Below are positions 18,521-26,630 of a stretch of DNA of 64,000 nt, one piece after another (position 1 is the first letter of the stretch; each line of letters begins with the position of its first letter). The notes under the pieces were generated by a model. The model had not been told where the DNA came from. It did not search any database and was given only the letters and a program-made list of their open reading frames with translations. The position numbers and the translations under genes were made by a program. The DNA is from Achromobacter pestifer (GTDB taxonomy: Bacteria > Pseudomonadota > Gammaproteobacteria > Burkholderiales > Burkholderiaceae_B): contig NZ_CADIJX010000005.1 of assembly GCF_902859625.1 (NCBI RefSeq), positions 372,001 through 436,000 on the forward strand, in the 5' to 3' direction.

Positions 18521-18556
18521 CATACTGTTAAGAAGTATGCAGACAGCAGCATACTT
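18521..18556. promoter_or_regulatory. Candidate AxyZ operator between axyZ and axyX
   Basis: Three half-sites: CATACT (18521-18526), AAGTATGC (18533-18540) and GCATACTT (18549-18556). The last two form a perfect 8-8-8 inverted repeat; the first two form CATACT-N7-AGTATG. On the minus strand TTGGAA-N17-ATACTT could be the axyZ promoter, overlapped by these sites; for axyX a GATAAT -10-like hexamer lies at 18565-18570. Confidence 0.6.
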
Positions 18557-18685
18557 TCCAACAAGATAATCAATCAAGCATGATGGATTAAATGATAGAC
18601 TCGCCTCCCACCGGGAAAACCCGCGCATTCCCGGCCAGGCACCCCCGCTGCCCTTCCCACGGGCACAACACAACAACAATCAAAA

Positions 18686-19855
18686 ATGATGCAAAGAGTC
18701 TCTTATAAAAAGCTCGCGTTTTTGTCCGTAGTGGTTCTTATTACTGGTTGCTCGAAGCCCACGCCGGAAGAGGAGGCCAAGGCCCCCGCCGAGATCGGCG
18801 TCATCGTCGCCCAGGCCACGCCCACCGCCGTCACCACCGACCTGCCGGGCCGGCTGGAGCCTTATCGCGAAGCCGAAGTGCGCGCCCGCGTCGCCGGCAT
18901 CATCACCGAACGCCTCTATGAAGAAGGCCAGGACGTCGTTCGTGGCGCGGCGCTGTTCCAAATCGACCCGGCCCCCTTGCAGGCCGCCTATGACTCCGAG
19001 GCCGCCAACCTGGCGCGTGCCCAGGCCAGCTTGTCAGCCGCGGCCGACAAGCTGCGCCGCTACGCCGATCTGGTCAGCGACCGTGCCATCAGCGAACGCG
19101 ACCACGCGGAAAGCGTGGCGGACGAACGGCAGGCGCGCGCGCAAGTCGCGCTGGCCCGCGCCAATTTGCAGAGCGCAAAACTGCGCCTGGGATACGCGCG
19201 CGTGACGTCGCCCATCGACGGCCGCGCACGGCGCGCATTGGTCACGGAAGGCGCGTTGGTAGGCGAAGGCCAGGCCACGCCGTTGACGGTGGTGCAGCAA
19301 ATCGACCCCCTCTACGTGAACTTTGCCCAGCCGGCCGCCGAGGTGATGCAGTTGCAGAAGCAAATCCGCGCAGGCGCGCTGCAAGGCGTGGCGCCGGATC
19401 AGGTGCGGGTGCGCCTGCTGCTGCCCGATGGGTCCGAATACGGGCGAAGCGGCACGCTATCGTTCTCGGACCTGGCAGTGGACCCCGGCACGGACAACGT
19501 GACCATGCGGGCGCTGTTCGACAATCCGGGTCGGGAATTGCTGCCCGGGATGTACGTGCGCGTGCGGCTGGAACAGGCGATCAATCGCGACGCCTATCTG
19601 GTGCCACGCGACGCGCTCTTGCGCACGGCTGACGGCGCGCACCTGCTGGCGGCCGACGAGACCGGCGAACTGCGCAAGATTCCCGTTGCCGCCCACCGGC
19701 TGCAAGGCCCTAACTGGGTCATCACGCAGGGCCTTTCGGGTGGCGAACGCATCGTCGTGGAAAACGCCGCCCAGTTGGCTGCCGGGCAGAAGATCAAGCC
19801 GATTGAAAAACCCGCTCCGGGCGCGCAAGCCGCGGTCGAGGGCAAGAAGGGATAA
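18686..19855 (+). CDS. axyX: RND efflux periplasmic adaptor, MexX/AmrA class (AxyX-like)
   Basis: A 389-residue membrane-fusion protein linking the inner-membrane pump to the outer-membrane channel. The lipobox VLITGC puts the lipidated cysteine at residue 22. Hallmarks are EIGVIVAQATPTAVTTDLPG at the start of the mature protein, the lipoyl half-motifs LEPYREAEVRARVAG and TSPIDGRA, and the coiled-coil hairpin at residues about 95-165. Two adjacent ATG codons start it; no Shine-Dalgarno is visible. It is followed three bases later by axyY. Confidence 0.85.
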   Translation: MMQRVSYKKLAFLSVVVLITGCSKPTPEEEAKAPAEIGVIVAQATPTAVTTDLPGRLEPYREAEVRARVAGIITERLYEEGQDVVRGAALFQIDPAPLQAAYDSEAANLARAQASLSAAADKLRRYADLVSDRAISERDHAESVADERQARAQVALARANLQSAKLRLGYARVTSPIDGRARRALVTEGALVGEGQATPLTVVQQIDPLYVNFAQPAAEVMQLQKQIRAGALQGVAPDQVRVRLLLPDGSEYGRSGTLSFSDLAVDPGTDNVTMRALFDNPGRELLPGMYVRVRLEQAINRDAYLVPRDALLRTADGAHLLAADETGELRKIPVAAHRLQGPNWVITQGLSGGERIVVENAAQLAAGQKIKPIEKPAPGAQAAVEGKKG

Positions 19856-19858
19856 ACC

Positions 19859-22800
19859 ATGGCGCGTTTCTTTATTGATCGCCCCGTCTTTGCATGGGTG
19901 ATCTCGTTGTTGATCGTGCTGATCGGCGTTCTGTCGATCCGCGCGCTACCGGTCGCCCAATACCCGGACATCGCCCCGCCCGTGGTCAACATCGGCGCGA
20001 GCTACCCAGGCGCATCCGCCCAGGTGGTCGAAGAGGCTGTCACCGCCATCATCGAACGCGAGATGAACGGTGCGCCCGGCCTGATGTATACGTCGTCCAC
20101 CAGCGATTCCACCGGCTGGGCCAGCATCAACCTGACCTTCAAGCAAGGCACCAATCCGGACATTGCCGCCGTCGAAGTGCAGAACCGTCTGAAGGCGGTC
20201 GAGCCGCGCCTGCCCGAGTCCGTGCGGCGCGATGGCGTGCGCGTGGAGAAGGCGGCCGACAACATCCAGCTGGTGGTGTCGTTGAAATCCGACGGACGCC
20301 TGGACGATATCCAGCTGGGCGAACTGGCCGCCTCCAACGTGTTGCAGGCGCTGCGCCGCGTGGAAGGCGTGGGCAAGGTGCAGTCCTTCGGCGCGGAGGC
20401 CGCGATGCGCATCTGGCCCGATCCCGCCAAGCTGACGGCGATGTCGCTGACCCCCGGCGACCTGGCCCGCGCCCTGCGCGACCACAATGCGCGCGTCACC
20501 ATCGGCGAACTGGGCAACCAGGCCGTGCCCAAGGATGCGCCGCTGAACGCCAGCATCGTGGCGGGTGAATCCCTGCACACGCCCGAGCAGTTCGCCAACA
20601 TCCCGCTGCGCACGCAGCCGGGCGGCGCTACCTTGCGCCTGAAGGACGTGGCGCGCGTGGAGCTGGGGGGCACCGACTATATGTACCTGTCCCGAGTGAA
20701 CGGCATGACCGGCACCGGGCTGGGCATCAAGCTGGCGCCGGGATCGAACGCCGTGGACACCACGCGCCGCATCCGCGCCACCATGGACGAACTGGCGCAG
20801 TACTTCCCGCCCGGCGTCACCTACGATCTGCCCTACGAGACTTCCACCTTTGTCGAGATCTCGATCCAGAAGGTGCTGATGACCTTGCTGGAGGCCGTGG
20901 CCCTGGTGTTCTGCGTGATGTACCTGTTCATGCAGAACTTCCGCGCCACGCTGATCCCGACGCTGGTGGTGCCGGTGGCCTTGTTGGGCACCCTGGGCGT
21001 GATGCTGTGGCTGGGGTTTTCCATCAACGTGCTGACCATGTTCGGCATGGTGCTGGCCATCGGCATCCTGGTGGACGACACCATCGTGGTGGTCGAAAAC
21101 GTGGAGCGCATCATGGCCGAGGAAGGCTTGTCGGCCCACGACGCCACCGTGCGCGCCATGCGCCAGATCAGCGGCGCCATCATGGGCATCACCGTAGTGC
21201 TGGTGTCGGTGTTCGTGCCGATGGCCTTCTTTGACGGCGCGGTCGGCAACATCTACCGCCAGTTCGCGGTGACACTCGCGGTGTCCATCGCATTTTCGGC
21301 ATTCCTGGCGTTGTCACTGACGCCGGCGCTGTGCGCCAGCCTGCTGAAACCCGTGCCTGCCGGACACCACGAAAAGCGCGGATTCTTCGGCTGGTTCAAC
21401 CGTGCCTTCGCACGGCTGACCGACCGCTACACGGCCCGCGTGGCGGGCGTGCTGGCCCGGCCCGTGCGTTATGGGCTGGCCTATGTGGCCGTCATTGCCG
21501 CCGTGGCGTTCCTGTTCATGCGCCTGCCCTCTTCCTTCCTGCCCGATGAAGACCAGGGCAGCTTCATGGCCATGGTCATCCTGCCCCAGGGCACGCCGCA
21601 AAGCGACACGATGGCGCTGGTGAAGGAGGTTGAACGCTACATGCTTGACCACGAACCCGTCGCATTCGTGTATTCGGTAAACGGCTTCAGCCTGTACGGC
21701 AGCGGCCCGAATTCGGCCATGTTCTTTGTGACGCTCAAGGACTGGAAAGAACGACGAGGTGCCGACCAGCATGTGGATGCGGTCGTCGAACGCATCAACG
21801 AGGCGTTTGCCGAGCGTAAGAATGCAACCGTGCTTGCACTGAATTCACCTCCGCTGCCGGACCTGGGTTCCACGTCGGGCTTCGACTTCCGCCTGCAAGA
21901 CCGCGCGGGCCTGGGCTATCAAGCCCTGACCCAGGCACGCCAGCAATTGCTGGCTGCCGCGGCCGAGCACCCTGCGCTGACCGAAGTGGTCTTTGCCGGC
22001 CAGGAAGAGGCGCCGCAGCTGCAACTGAACATCGACCGCGACAAGGCGCAGGCCATGGGCGTGACGGTGGACGAAATCAATACCGCGTTGGCGGTGATGT
22101 ATGGCTCGGACTATATCGGCGACTTCATGCACAACGGTCAAGTCCGGCGCGTGACCTTGCAGGCGGACGGCAAGAGCCGGGTCGACGTGGACGATGTGTC
22201 ACGCCTGCATGTGCGCAACGTGCAGGGCCAGATGGTGCCTTTATCCGCGTTCACCACGTTGAAATGGACGATGGGCCCGCCGCAGCTCAGCCGGTACAAC
22301 GGTTTCCCCACGTTCACGATCAACGGGTCAGCGGCCAAGGGACACAGCAGCGGCGAAGCCATGCGTGCCATGGAGGAACTGGCCGCCGACTTGCCGCGCG
22401 GCATCGGTTTCGACTGGTCGGGCCAATCGTACGAGGAACGGCTGTCCGGCAACCAGGCGGCCGCGCTGTTTGCCTTGTCGGTGCTGATCGTGTTCTTGGC
22501 GCTGGCCGCGCTGTATGAAAGCTGGTCCATTCCGCTGGCCGTGATTCTGGTGGTGCCGCTGGGCGTGATCGGCGCCGTGCTGGGCGTGACCTTGCGCGGC
22601 ATGCCCAACGACATCTATTTCAAGGTGGGCCTGATCGCCACCATCGGCTTGTCGGCCAAGAACGCCATCCTGATCGTGGAAGTGGCCAAGGATCTGGTGC
22701 GCGACGGCCAGGGCATCGTGTCCGCCACGCTGGAGGCGGCACGCCTGCGCTTGCGCCCCATCGTGATGACCTCACTGGCCTTTGGCGTCGGCGTGCTGCC

Positions 22801-22996
22801 GTTGGCCTTGGCCACCGGCGCGGCTTCGGGCGCGCAGGCGGCGATCGGCACCGGCGTGTTGGGCGGCATCGTCACCGCGACCGTGCTGGCCATTTTCCTG
22901 GTGCCGCTGTTTTTCCTGATCGTGGGCCGCCTGTTTGGCGGGCGAGCCCGCCCCGCGCGTCAGACAGACCGCGACCCTGTGGAGACCACGCCATGA
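19859..22996 (+). CDS. axyY: RND multidrug efflux pump, MexY/AmrB class (AxyY-like)
   Basis: A 1045-residue proton-driven inner-membrane transporter of the HAE1 family with 12 transmembrane helices and two large periplasmic loops. MARFFIDRPVFAWVISLLIV opens it, and GILVDDTIVVVENVERI in helix 4 carries the paired aspartates of the proton relay. Length and sequence are closest, by recall, to MexY/AmrB/AxyY, which export aminoglycosides, macrolides and tetracyclines. AAGGGA precedes the ATG. Substrate range here is inferred from class. Confidence 0.87.
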   Translation: MARFFIDRPVFAWVISLLIVLIGVLSIRALPVAQYPDIAPPVVNIGASYPGASAQVVEEAVTAIIEREMNGAPGLMYTSSTSDSTGWASINLTFKQGTNPDIAAVEVQNRLKAVEPRLPESVRRDGVRVEKAADNIQLVVSLKSDGRLDDIQLGELAASNVLQALRRVEGVGKVQSFGAEAAMRIWPDPAKLTAMSLTPGDLARALRDHNARVTIGELGNQAVPKDAPLNASIVAGESLHTPEQFANIPLRTQPGGATLRLKDVARVELGGTDYMYLSRVNGMTGTGLGIKLAPGSNAVDTTRRIRATMDELAQYFPPGVTYDLPYETSTFVEISIQKVLMTLLEAVALVFCVMYLFMQNFRATLIPTLVVPVALLGTLGVMLWLGFSINVLTMFGMVLAIGILVDDTIVVVENVERIMAEEGLSAHDATVRAMRQISGAIMGITVVLVSVFVPMAFFDGAVGNIYRQFAVTLAVSIAFSAFLALSLTPALCASLLKPVPAGHHEKRGFFGWFNRAFARLTDRYTARVAGVLARPVRYGLAYVAVIAAVAFLFMRLPSSFLPDEDQGSFMAMVILPQGTPQSDTMALVKEVERYMLDHEPVAFVYSVNGFSLYGSGPNSAMFFVTLKDWKERRGADQHVDAVVERINEAFAERKNATVLALNSPPLPDLGSTSGFDFRLQDRAGLGYQALTQARQQLLAAAAEHPALTEVVFAGQEEAPQLQLNIDRDKAQAMGVTVDEINTALAVMYGSDYIGDFMHNGQVRRVTLQADGKSRVDVDDVSRLHVRNVQGQMVPLSAFTTLKWTMGPPQLSRYNGFPTFTINGSAAKGHSSGEAMRAMEELAADLPRGIGFDWSGQSYEERLSGNQAAALFALSVLIVFLALAALYESWSIPLAVILVVPLGVIGAVLGVTLRGMPNDIYFKVGLIATIGLSAKNAILIVEVAKDLVRDGQGIVSATLEAARLRLRPIVMTSLAFGVGVLPLALATGAASGAQAAIGTGVLGGIVTATVLAIFLVPLFFLIVGRLFGGRARPARQTDRDPVETTP

Positions 22997-24384
22997 AAAC
23001 CATGGCCATGACCCTATTGACGGCGGCGCTGGCGGGTTGCTCGCTGGCCCCCGTGCATGAACGCCCCGCCGCGCCAATTCCGGCAGCCTACGACACGGCC
23101 CCGCAAACGGGACAAGCCGACATCCCGGAGGATTGGCGCGCGTATTTCAATGACCCGGCGTTGCAAGCCTGGATCGATGCGGCATTGCAGAACAACCGCA
23201 ATCTGCGCGTGGCGGCGTTGCGCATCCAGGAGGCGCGCGCGCTATACGGCGTGCAGCAGGCCGACCGCTTGCCGAGCATTGACGCCCGGGGCGAATTCAA
23301 CCGGGGCCGCAGCGTGGAACCCGGGCAAGCGGCTCTGCCGGTGGCAAACCGCTACCGCGCCGCCGTTGGCATCACCGCATTTGAACTGGATTTCTTCGGC
23401 CGCGTGAAAAGCCTGAGTGACGCCGCGCTGGCACGCTACCTGGCCAGCGAAGAGGCGCACCGCGCGGCCACGCTGTCGCTGGTGGCGGAAACCGCCACGG
23501 CGGTGTTCAACCAGCGCTCGCTGGCCGAACAATTGCGCCTGACCGCCAGCACGCTGGCGTTGCGTGAAGCGACGCTGAAAGTCACGCAGCGCCGCTACGA
23601 CGCGGGGCTGGAAACCGCCATCGGGCTGCGCACGGCGCAGATGCTGGTGGAATCGTCCCGCGCCACACAGGCGGAACTCAGCCGGGAATACCGCCAAGCC
23701 GTGCACGCCCTGGGCCTGCTGGCAGGCGATTTCTCATTGCCGGCCGGAACGGAAGCCGTGTTGCTGGAAAGCCAGAGCCTGATGCCGCTTGCGGCCGGAT
23801 TGCCGTCGACGCTGTTGGCGCGTCGCCCAGACTTGCGCCAGGCCGAGAACACGTTGCGCGCCGCCAATGCCGACATCGGCGCCGCACGGGCGGCCTTCTT
23901 CCCATCGGTGCAATTGACGACGGACATCGGCACCACCGCCGGCAGTTTTTCGGATCTGTTTGGATCTGGCACGGGAAGCTGGGTGTTCGCGCCCACGCTG
24001 ACGCTGCCCATCTTCAACGCTGGCCGCAACCGCGCCAACCTGTCGCTGGCCGAAACCCGCAAGGACATCGCGGTGGCCCAGTACGAAGGCAGCATCCAGC
24101 TGGCATTCCGCGAAGTGGCCGATGCGCTCTCCGCCCGCGACACCTTGCGCACGCAGATCGATGCGCAGCGCAAGGTCCGCGACGCCGACCGCGACCGCCA
24201 GCGGTTGGCCGAGCGGCGCTACGACCGCGGCGTGGCCAGCTATCTGGAAATGCTGGAAGCCCAACGCAGCCTGTTTGAATCCGAACAGGAATACATCCGG
24301 CTGCAACAACGCCGGCTGGTCAATGCGGTGGAGCTCTACAAGGCGCTGGGCGGATGGGAACAACCCGTGCAGGACCGATCGTAA
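22993..24384 (+). CDS. oprZ: RND outer-membrane channel lipoprotein (OprZ-like)
   Basis: A 463-residue TolC-fold, NodT-family outer-membrane factor. The lipobox ALAGCS makes Cys16 the lipidated residue. The two internally repeated efflux-protein domains are visible (ALQAWIDAALQNNRNLRVA early; RRPDLRQAENTLRAANADIG at about residues 275-295). It overlaps the axyY stop by four bases, completing a three-gene tripartite pump operon. Confidence 0.86.
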   Translation: MKTMAMTLLTAALAGCSLAPVHERPAAPIPAAYDTAPQTGQADIPEDWRAYFNDPALQAWIDAALQNNRNLRVAALRIQEARALYGVQQADRLPSIDARGEFNRGRSVEPGQAALPVANRYRAAVGITAFELDFFGRVKSLSDAALARYLASEEAHRAATLSLVAETATAVFNQRSLAEQLRLTASTLALREATLKVTQRRYDAGLETAIGLRTAQMLVESSRATQAELSREYRQAVHALGLLAGDFSLPAGTEAVLLESQSLMPLAAGLPSTLLARRPDLRQAENTLRAANADIGAARAAFFPSVQLTTDIGTTAGSFSDLFGSGTGSWVFAPTLTLPIFNAGRNRANLSLAETRKDIAVAQYEGSIQLAFREVADALSARDTLRTQIDAQRKVRDADRDRQRLAERRYDRGVASYLEMLEAQRSLFESEQEYIRLQQRRLVNAVELYKALGGWEQPVQDRS

Positions 24385-24423
24385 ACGGCGCACCTGGGCG
24401 CCCGCGCGGCGCTCATACGTTGC

Positions 24424-25095
24424 CTATGCCTTGCTTTTTCCCAGCGGGGTGACGCGGTAGGCGCAGCGGCGCGCGCCCACCAGGATGTGCTCTTCCCGTT
24501 CGACCTGCACGTCCGTGCCGAGCACGGCGCGGAACAGTTCCAGCTCGCTCCGGCAAAAGCCCATACAGGCTTTGGCCGCCGAGCAGATCGGACAGTGATT
24601 TTCAATGAAGAGGTACCCCGCGCCCTCCTTGCGCAACTCGGCCATGTAGCCTTCGGACGAGCGCATCTGCACCAGGCGTTCCAGTCGGCTGCCCAGATCC
24701 TTGGCGCCCAGCATGACCTGGTGATAGCTGTTCAGCATGGCGGTCTCGCGCACCTGGATCAGCTTTTCCACGCCCTCGTCGCCAAACACTTGACGCACCG
24801 CCCCGATCATCTGCACCGTCATTTCCGCGTGCGTATCAGGGAAGCGGCCATGGCCGGCTTCCGTCAGGAACCAGATCTGCGTGGGGCGCCCACGCCCGGC
24901 GCTATGGCTTTCGGAGTCAACCAGCCCGTCCGCGTGCAGCCGCGTCATCTGTTGGCGCACGGCCTCGGCGGTCACGTCCATGGCCTTCGCGATGACCGCG
25001 ATGGACTGTGGCCCGCGCGTCTTCAAGGTCATGAGCACACGATCCGCCGGTTGATGCGGCGTCCAGGTGACGGGTTGGGACAGACTGTCAGACAT
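24424..25095 (-). CDS. SufR-like Fe-S transcriptional regulator
   Basis: A 223-residue winged-helix regulator. The N-terminal helix-turn-helix (IAVIAKAMDVTAEAVRQQMT) resembles the DeoR/ArsR-like reader head of SufR. The C-terminal part has a cysteine cluster, HCPICSAAKACMGFC (Cys168, 171, 177, 181) plus Cys211, the arrangement expected for an Fe-S ligand set. It is a lone gene between two RND operons, convergent with oprZ. Whether it controls the downstream pump, an Fe-S assembly operon elsewhere, or senses oxidants is unknown. Confidence 0.75.
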   Translation of the reverse strand: MSDSLSQPVTWTPHQPADRVLMTLKTRGPQSIAVIAKAMDVTAEAVRQQMTRLHADGLVDSESHSAGRGRPTQIWFLTEAGHGRFPDTHAEMTVQMIGAVRQVFGDEGVEKLIQVRETAMLNSYHQVMLGAKDLGSRLERLVQMRSSEGYMAELRKEGAGYLFIENHCPICSAAKACMGFCRSELELFRAVLGTDVQVEREEHILVGARRCAYRVTPLGKSKA

Positions 25096-25151
25096 GGCGA
25101 TAACGATACTCCGGGGTTTTTTCTATGTTGCCACGAACCGCGGGGCCATGG

Positions 25152-26621
25152 TCAGCCAGCGGCAGGCGCGGCAGCTTTTGCGGCCGCTTCCGTCCCCGCC
25201 TCTGGCCCGGCTTCCCAGCCCCCGCCCAGCGCCTTGTACAGCGCAATCAGGCGGGTGTAGGACTCAGTTTCAGCCACGGCCACGGCGTCCTGAGCGCGCA
25301 AAAGAGTACGCTGCGCATCCAGCACCGTCAAATACGGGGCACTGCCTTCGCGGTAACGCAACTGCGCCAGATCCGCTGCACGACTGCTATGCGCGGCGGC
25401 CTGCGCCAGATTGCCCAGGCGCTGCTGCGTCTGGCCGAATTCCGCCAGCGCAGACTCCAGCTCTTCCACGGCCCGCAACACGGTCTGTTCGTAGCGCGCC
25501 ACCTCGCCTTCGGAACGAGCCACGGCCCCGCGCTTTCTTGCCAGCGCCGTCGGCAGGTGGAACGCGGGCCAGTTCACACCCGACGCCACGCTGAACGCGC
25601 GGCTGGAAGACGAACCAAAGTCAGCCCCGCGCAACGCGACGAAACCCAGGAACCCGCCCAGATCAATGCGCGGATAGAGCTCAGCCGTGGCCACGCCCAC
25701 GTCGGCATTGGCCGCGGCCATGTTGCGTTCGGCCGCCAGGATGTCGGGACGGCGCGACAGCAAGGCCCCCACATCGCCGATCGGCAGCCGGGCGGTCAGC
25801 GGGGCCAACGGCTTGCCGGCGTCCAATTCCCCCAGTTCCACGGGCCGCAGTCCGGCCAGCACCGCGATGCGGTATAGCGCCAGCCGCCTGGCCGTCACTT
25901 GCACGGGCACGCTGGCCTGCACGGTTTCCAGTTCGGCCCGCGCACTGGCAAGATCGCCTTCGTCGCCACGGCCCGCCGTGACCATCGCCTGGGTCACTCG
26001 CAGGCTATCGCGCTGGCTGTCCAGATTGGCCCGCGCCACGGCCAGCCGCTGTTCGGCGCCCCGCAGTTCAAAGTAATTGCGCGCGACTTCCGCCGCCACC
26101 ACGATGCGGGCCTGGGCCAAATCCGCCGCCTGGGCTTCGCTGCGCGCCGCCGCCCCTTCGGCCGTCCGCCGCAGACGGCCAAACAGGTCCAGCTCCCAGG
26201 TGGCGTCAAACCCCGCCCGGTAGCTTTGGGCCAGGTTGCGCTGCCCCGCCGCGCCCGCATTGGCTTGCGACAGGCTGCGCTCATAGCGGCCGTCCAGCGT
26301 CACGGCGGGCAACTGGTCCAGTTCTTTCTCGTCCAGCACGGCACGGGACTCGGCCAGCCGTGCCTGGGCGATGCGGATGTCGTGATTGCGTGCCAGGGCC
26401 AGCTCGATCAGGCGATCCAGTTGCGGGTCCTGCAATTGCCGCCACCAGTCGCGTTGCAACTGGTCCGTGGAAAACAGCGCCTGCTCGGGGCTGACCAACG
26501 CCACCGGCGCCGCCAGCGGTTTCTGATAGTCAGGCCCCACCGCGCAACCGGCCGTGGCCAGAGCCGCCAACAGGACGGCAAGGCCGCGCCGCAAGCGTTT
26601 GGTATGAATGGAATGAATCAT
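25152..26621 (-). CDS. RND outer-membrane channel lipoprotein, NodT family (second pump)
   Basis: A 489-residue TolC-fold lipoprotein. The lipobox ATAGCA gives Cys26 as the lipidation site, and VGPDYQKPLAAPVAL follows, as in OprM-type proteins. RRPDILAAERNMAAANADVG is the conserved second-repeat motif. AGGAACTG precedes its ATG. It is the last gene of a minus-strand adaptor-pump-channel operon, nine bases after the pump stop. Confidence 0.87.
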   Translation of the reverse strand: MIHSIHTKRLRRGLAVLLAALATAGCAVGPDYQKPLAAPVALVSPEQALFSTDQLQRDWWRQLQDPQLDRLIELALARNHDIRIAQARLAESRAVLDEKELDQLPAVTLDGRYERSLSQANAGAAGQRNLAQSYRAGFDATWELDLFGRLRRTAEGAAARSEAQAADLAQARIVVAAEVARNYFELRGAEQRLAVARANLDSQRDSLRVTQAMVTAGRGDEGDLASARAELETVQASVPVQVTARRLALYRIAVLAGLRPVELGELDAGKPLAPLTARLPIGDVGALLSRRPDILAAERNMAAANADVGVATAELYPRIDLGGFLGFVALRGADFGSSSSRAFSVASGVNWPAFHLPTALARKRGAVARSEGEVARYEQTVLRAVEELESALAEFGQTQQRLGNLAQAAAHSSRAADLAQLRYREGSAPYLTVLDAQRTLLRAQDAVAVAETESYTRLIALYKALGGGWEAGPEAGTEAAAKAAAPAAG

Positions 26622-26630
26622 GACAGTTCC

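Noticed and set aside
24424..25095. The gene after oprZ as a local regulator of axyXY-oprZ
   Set aside because: It is convergent with oprZ and carries an Fe-S-type cysteine cluster; the divergent TetR gene upstream of axyX is the proper pump repressor.
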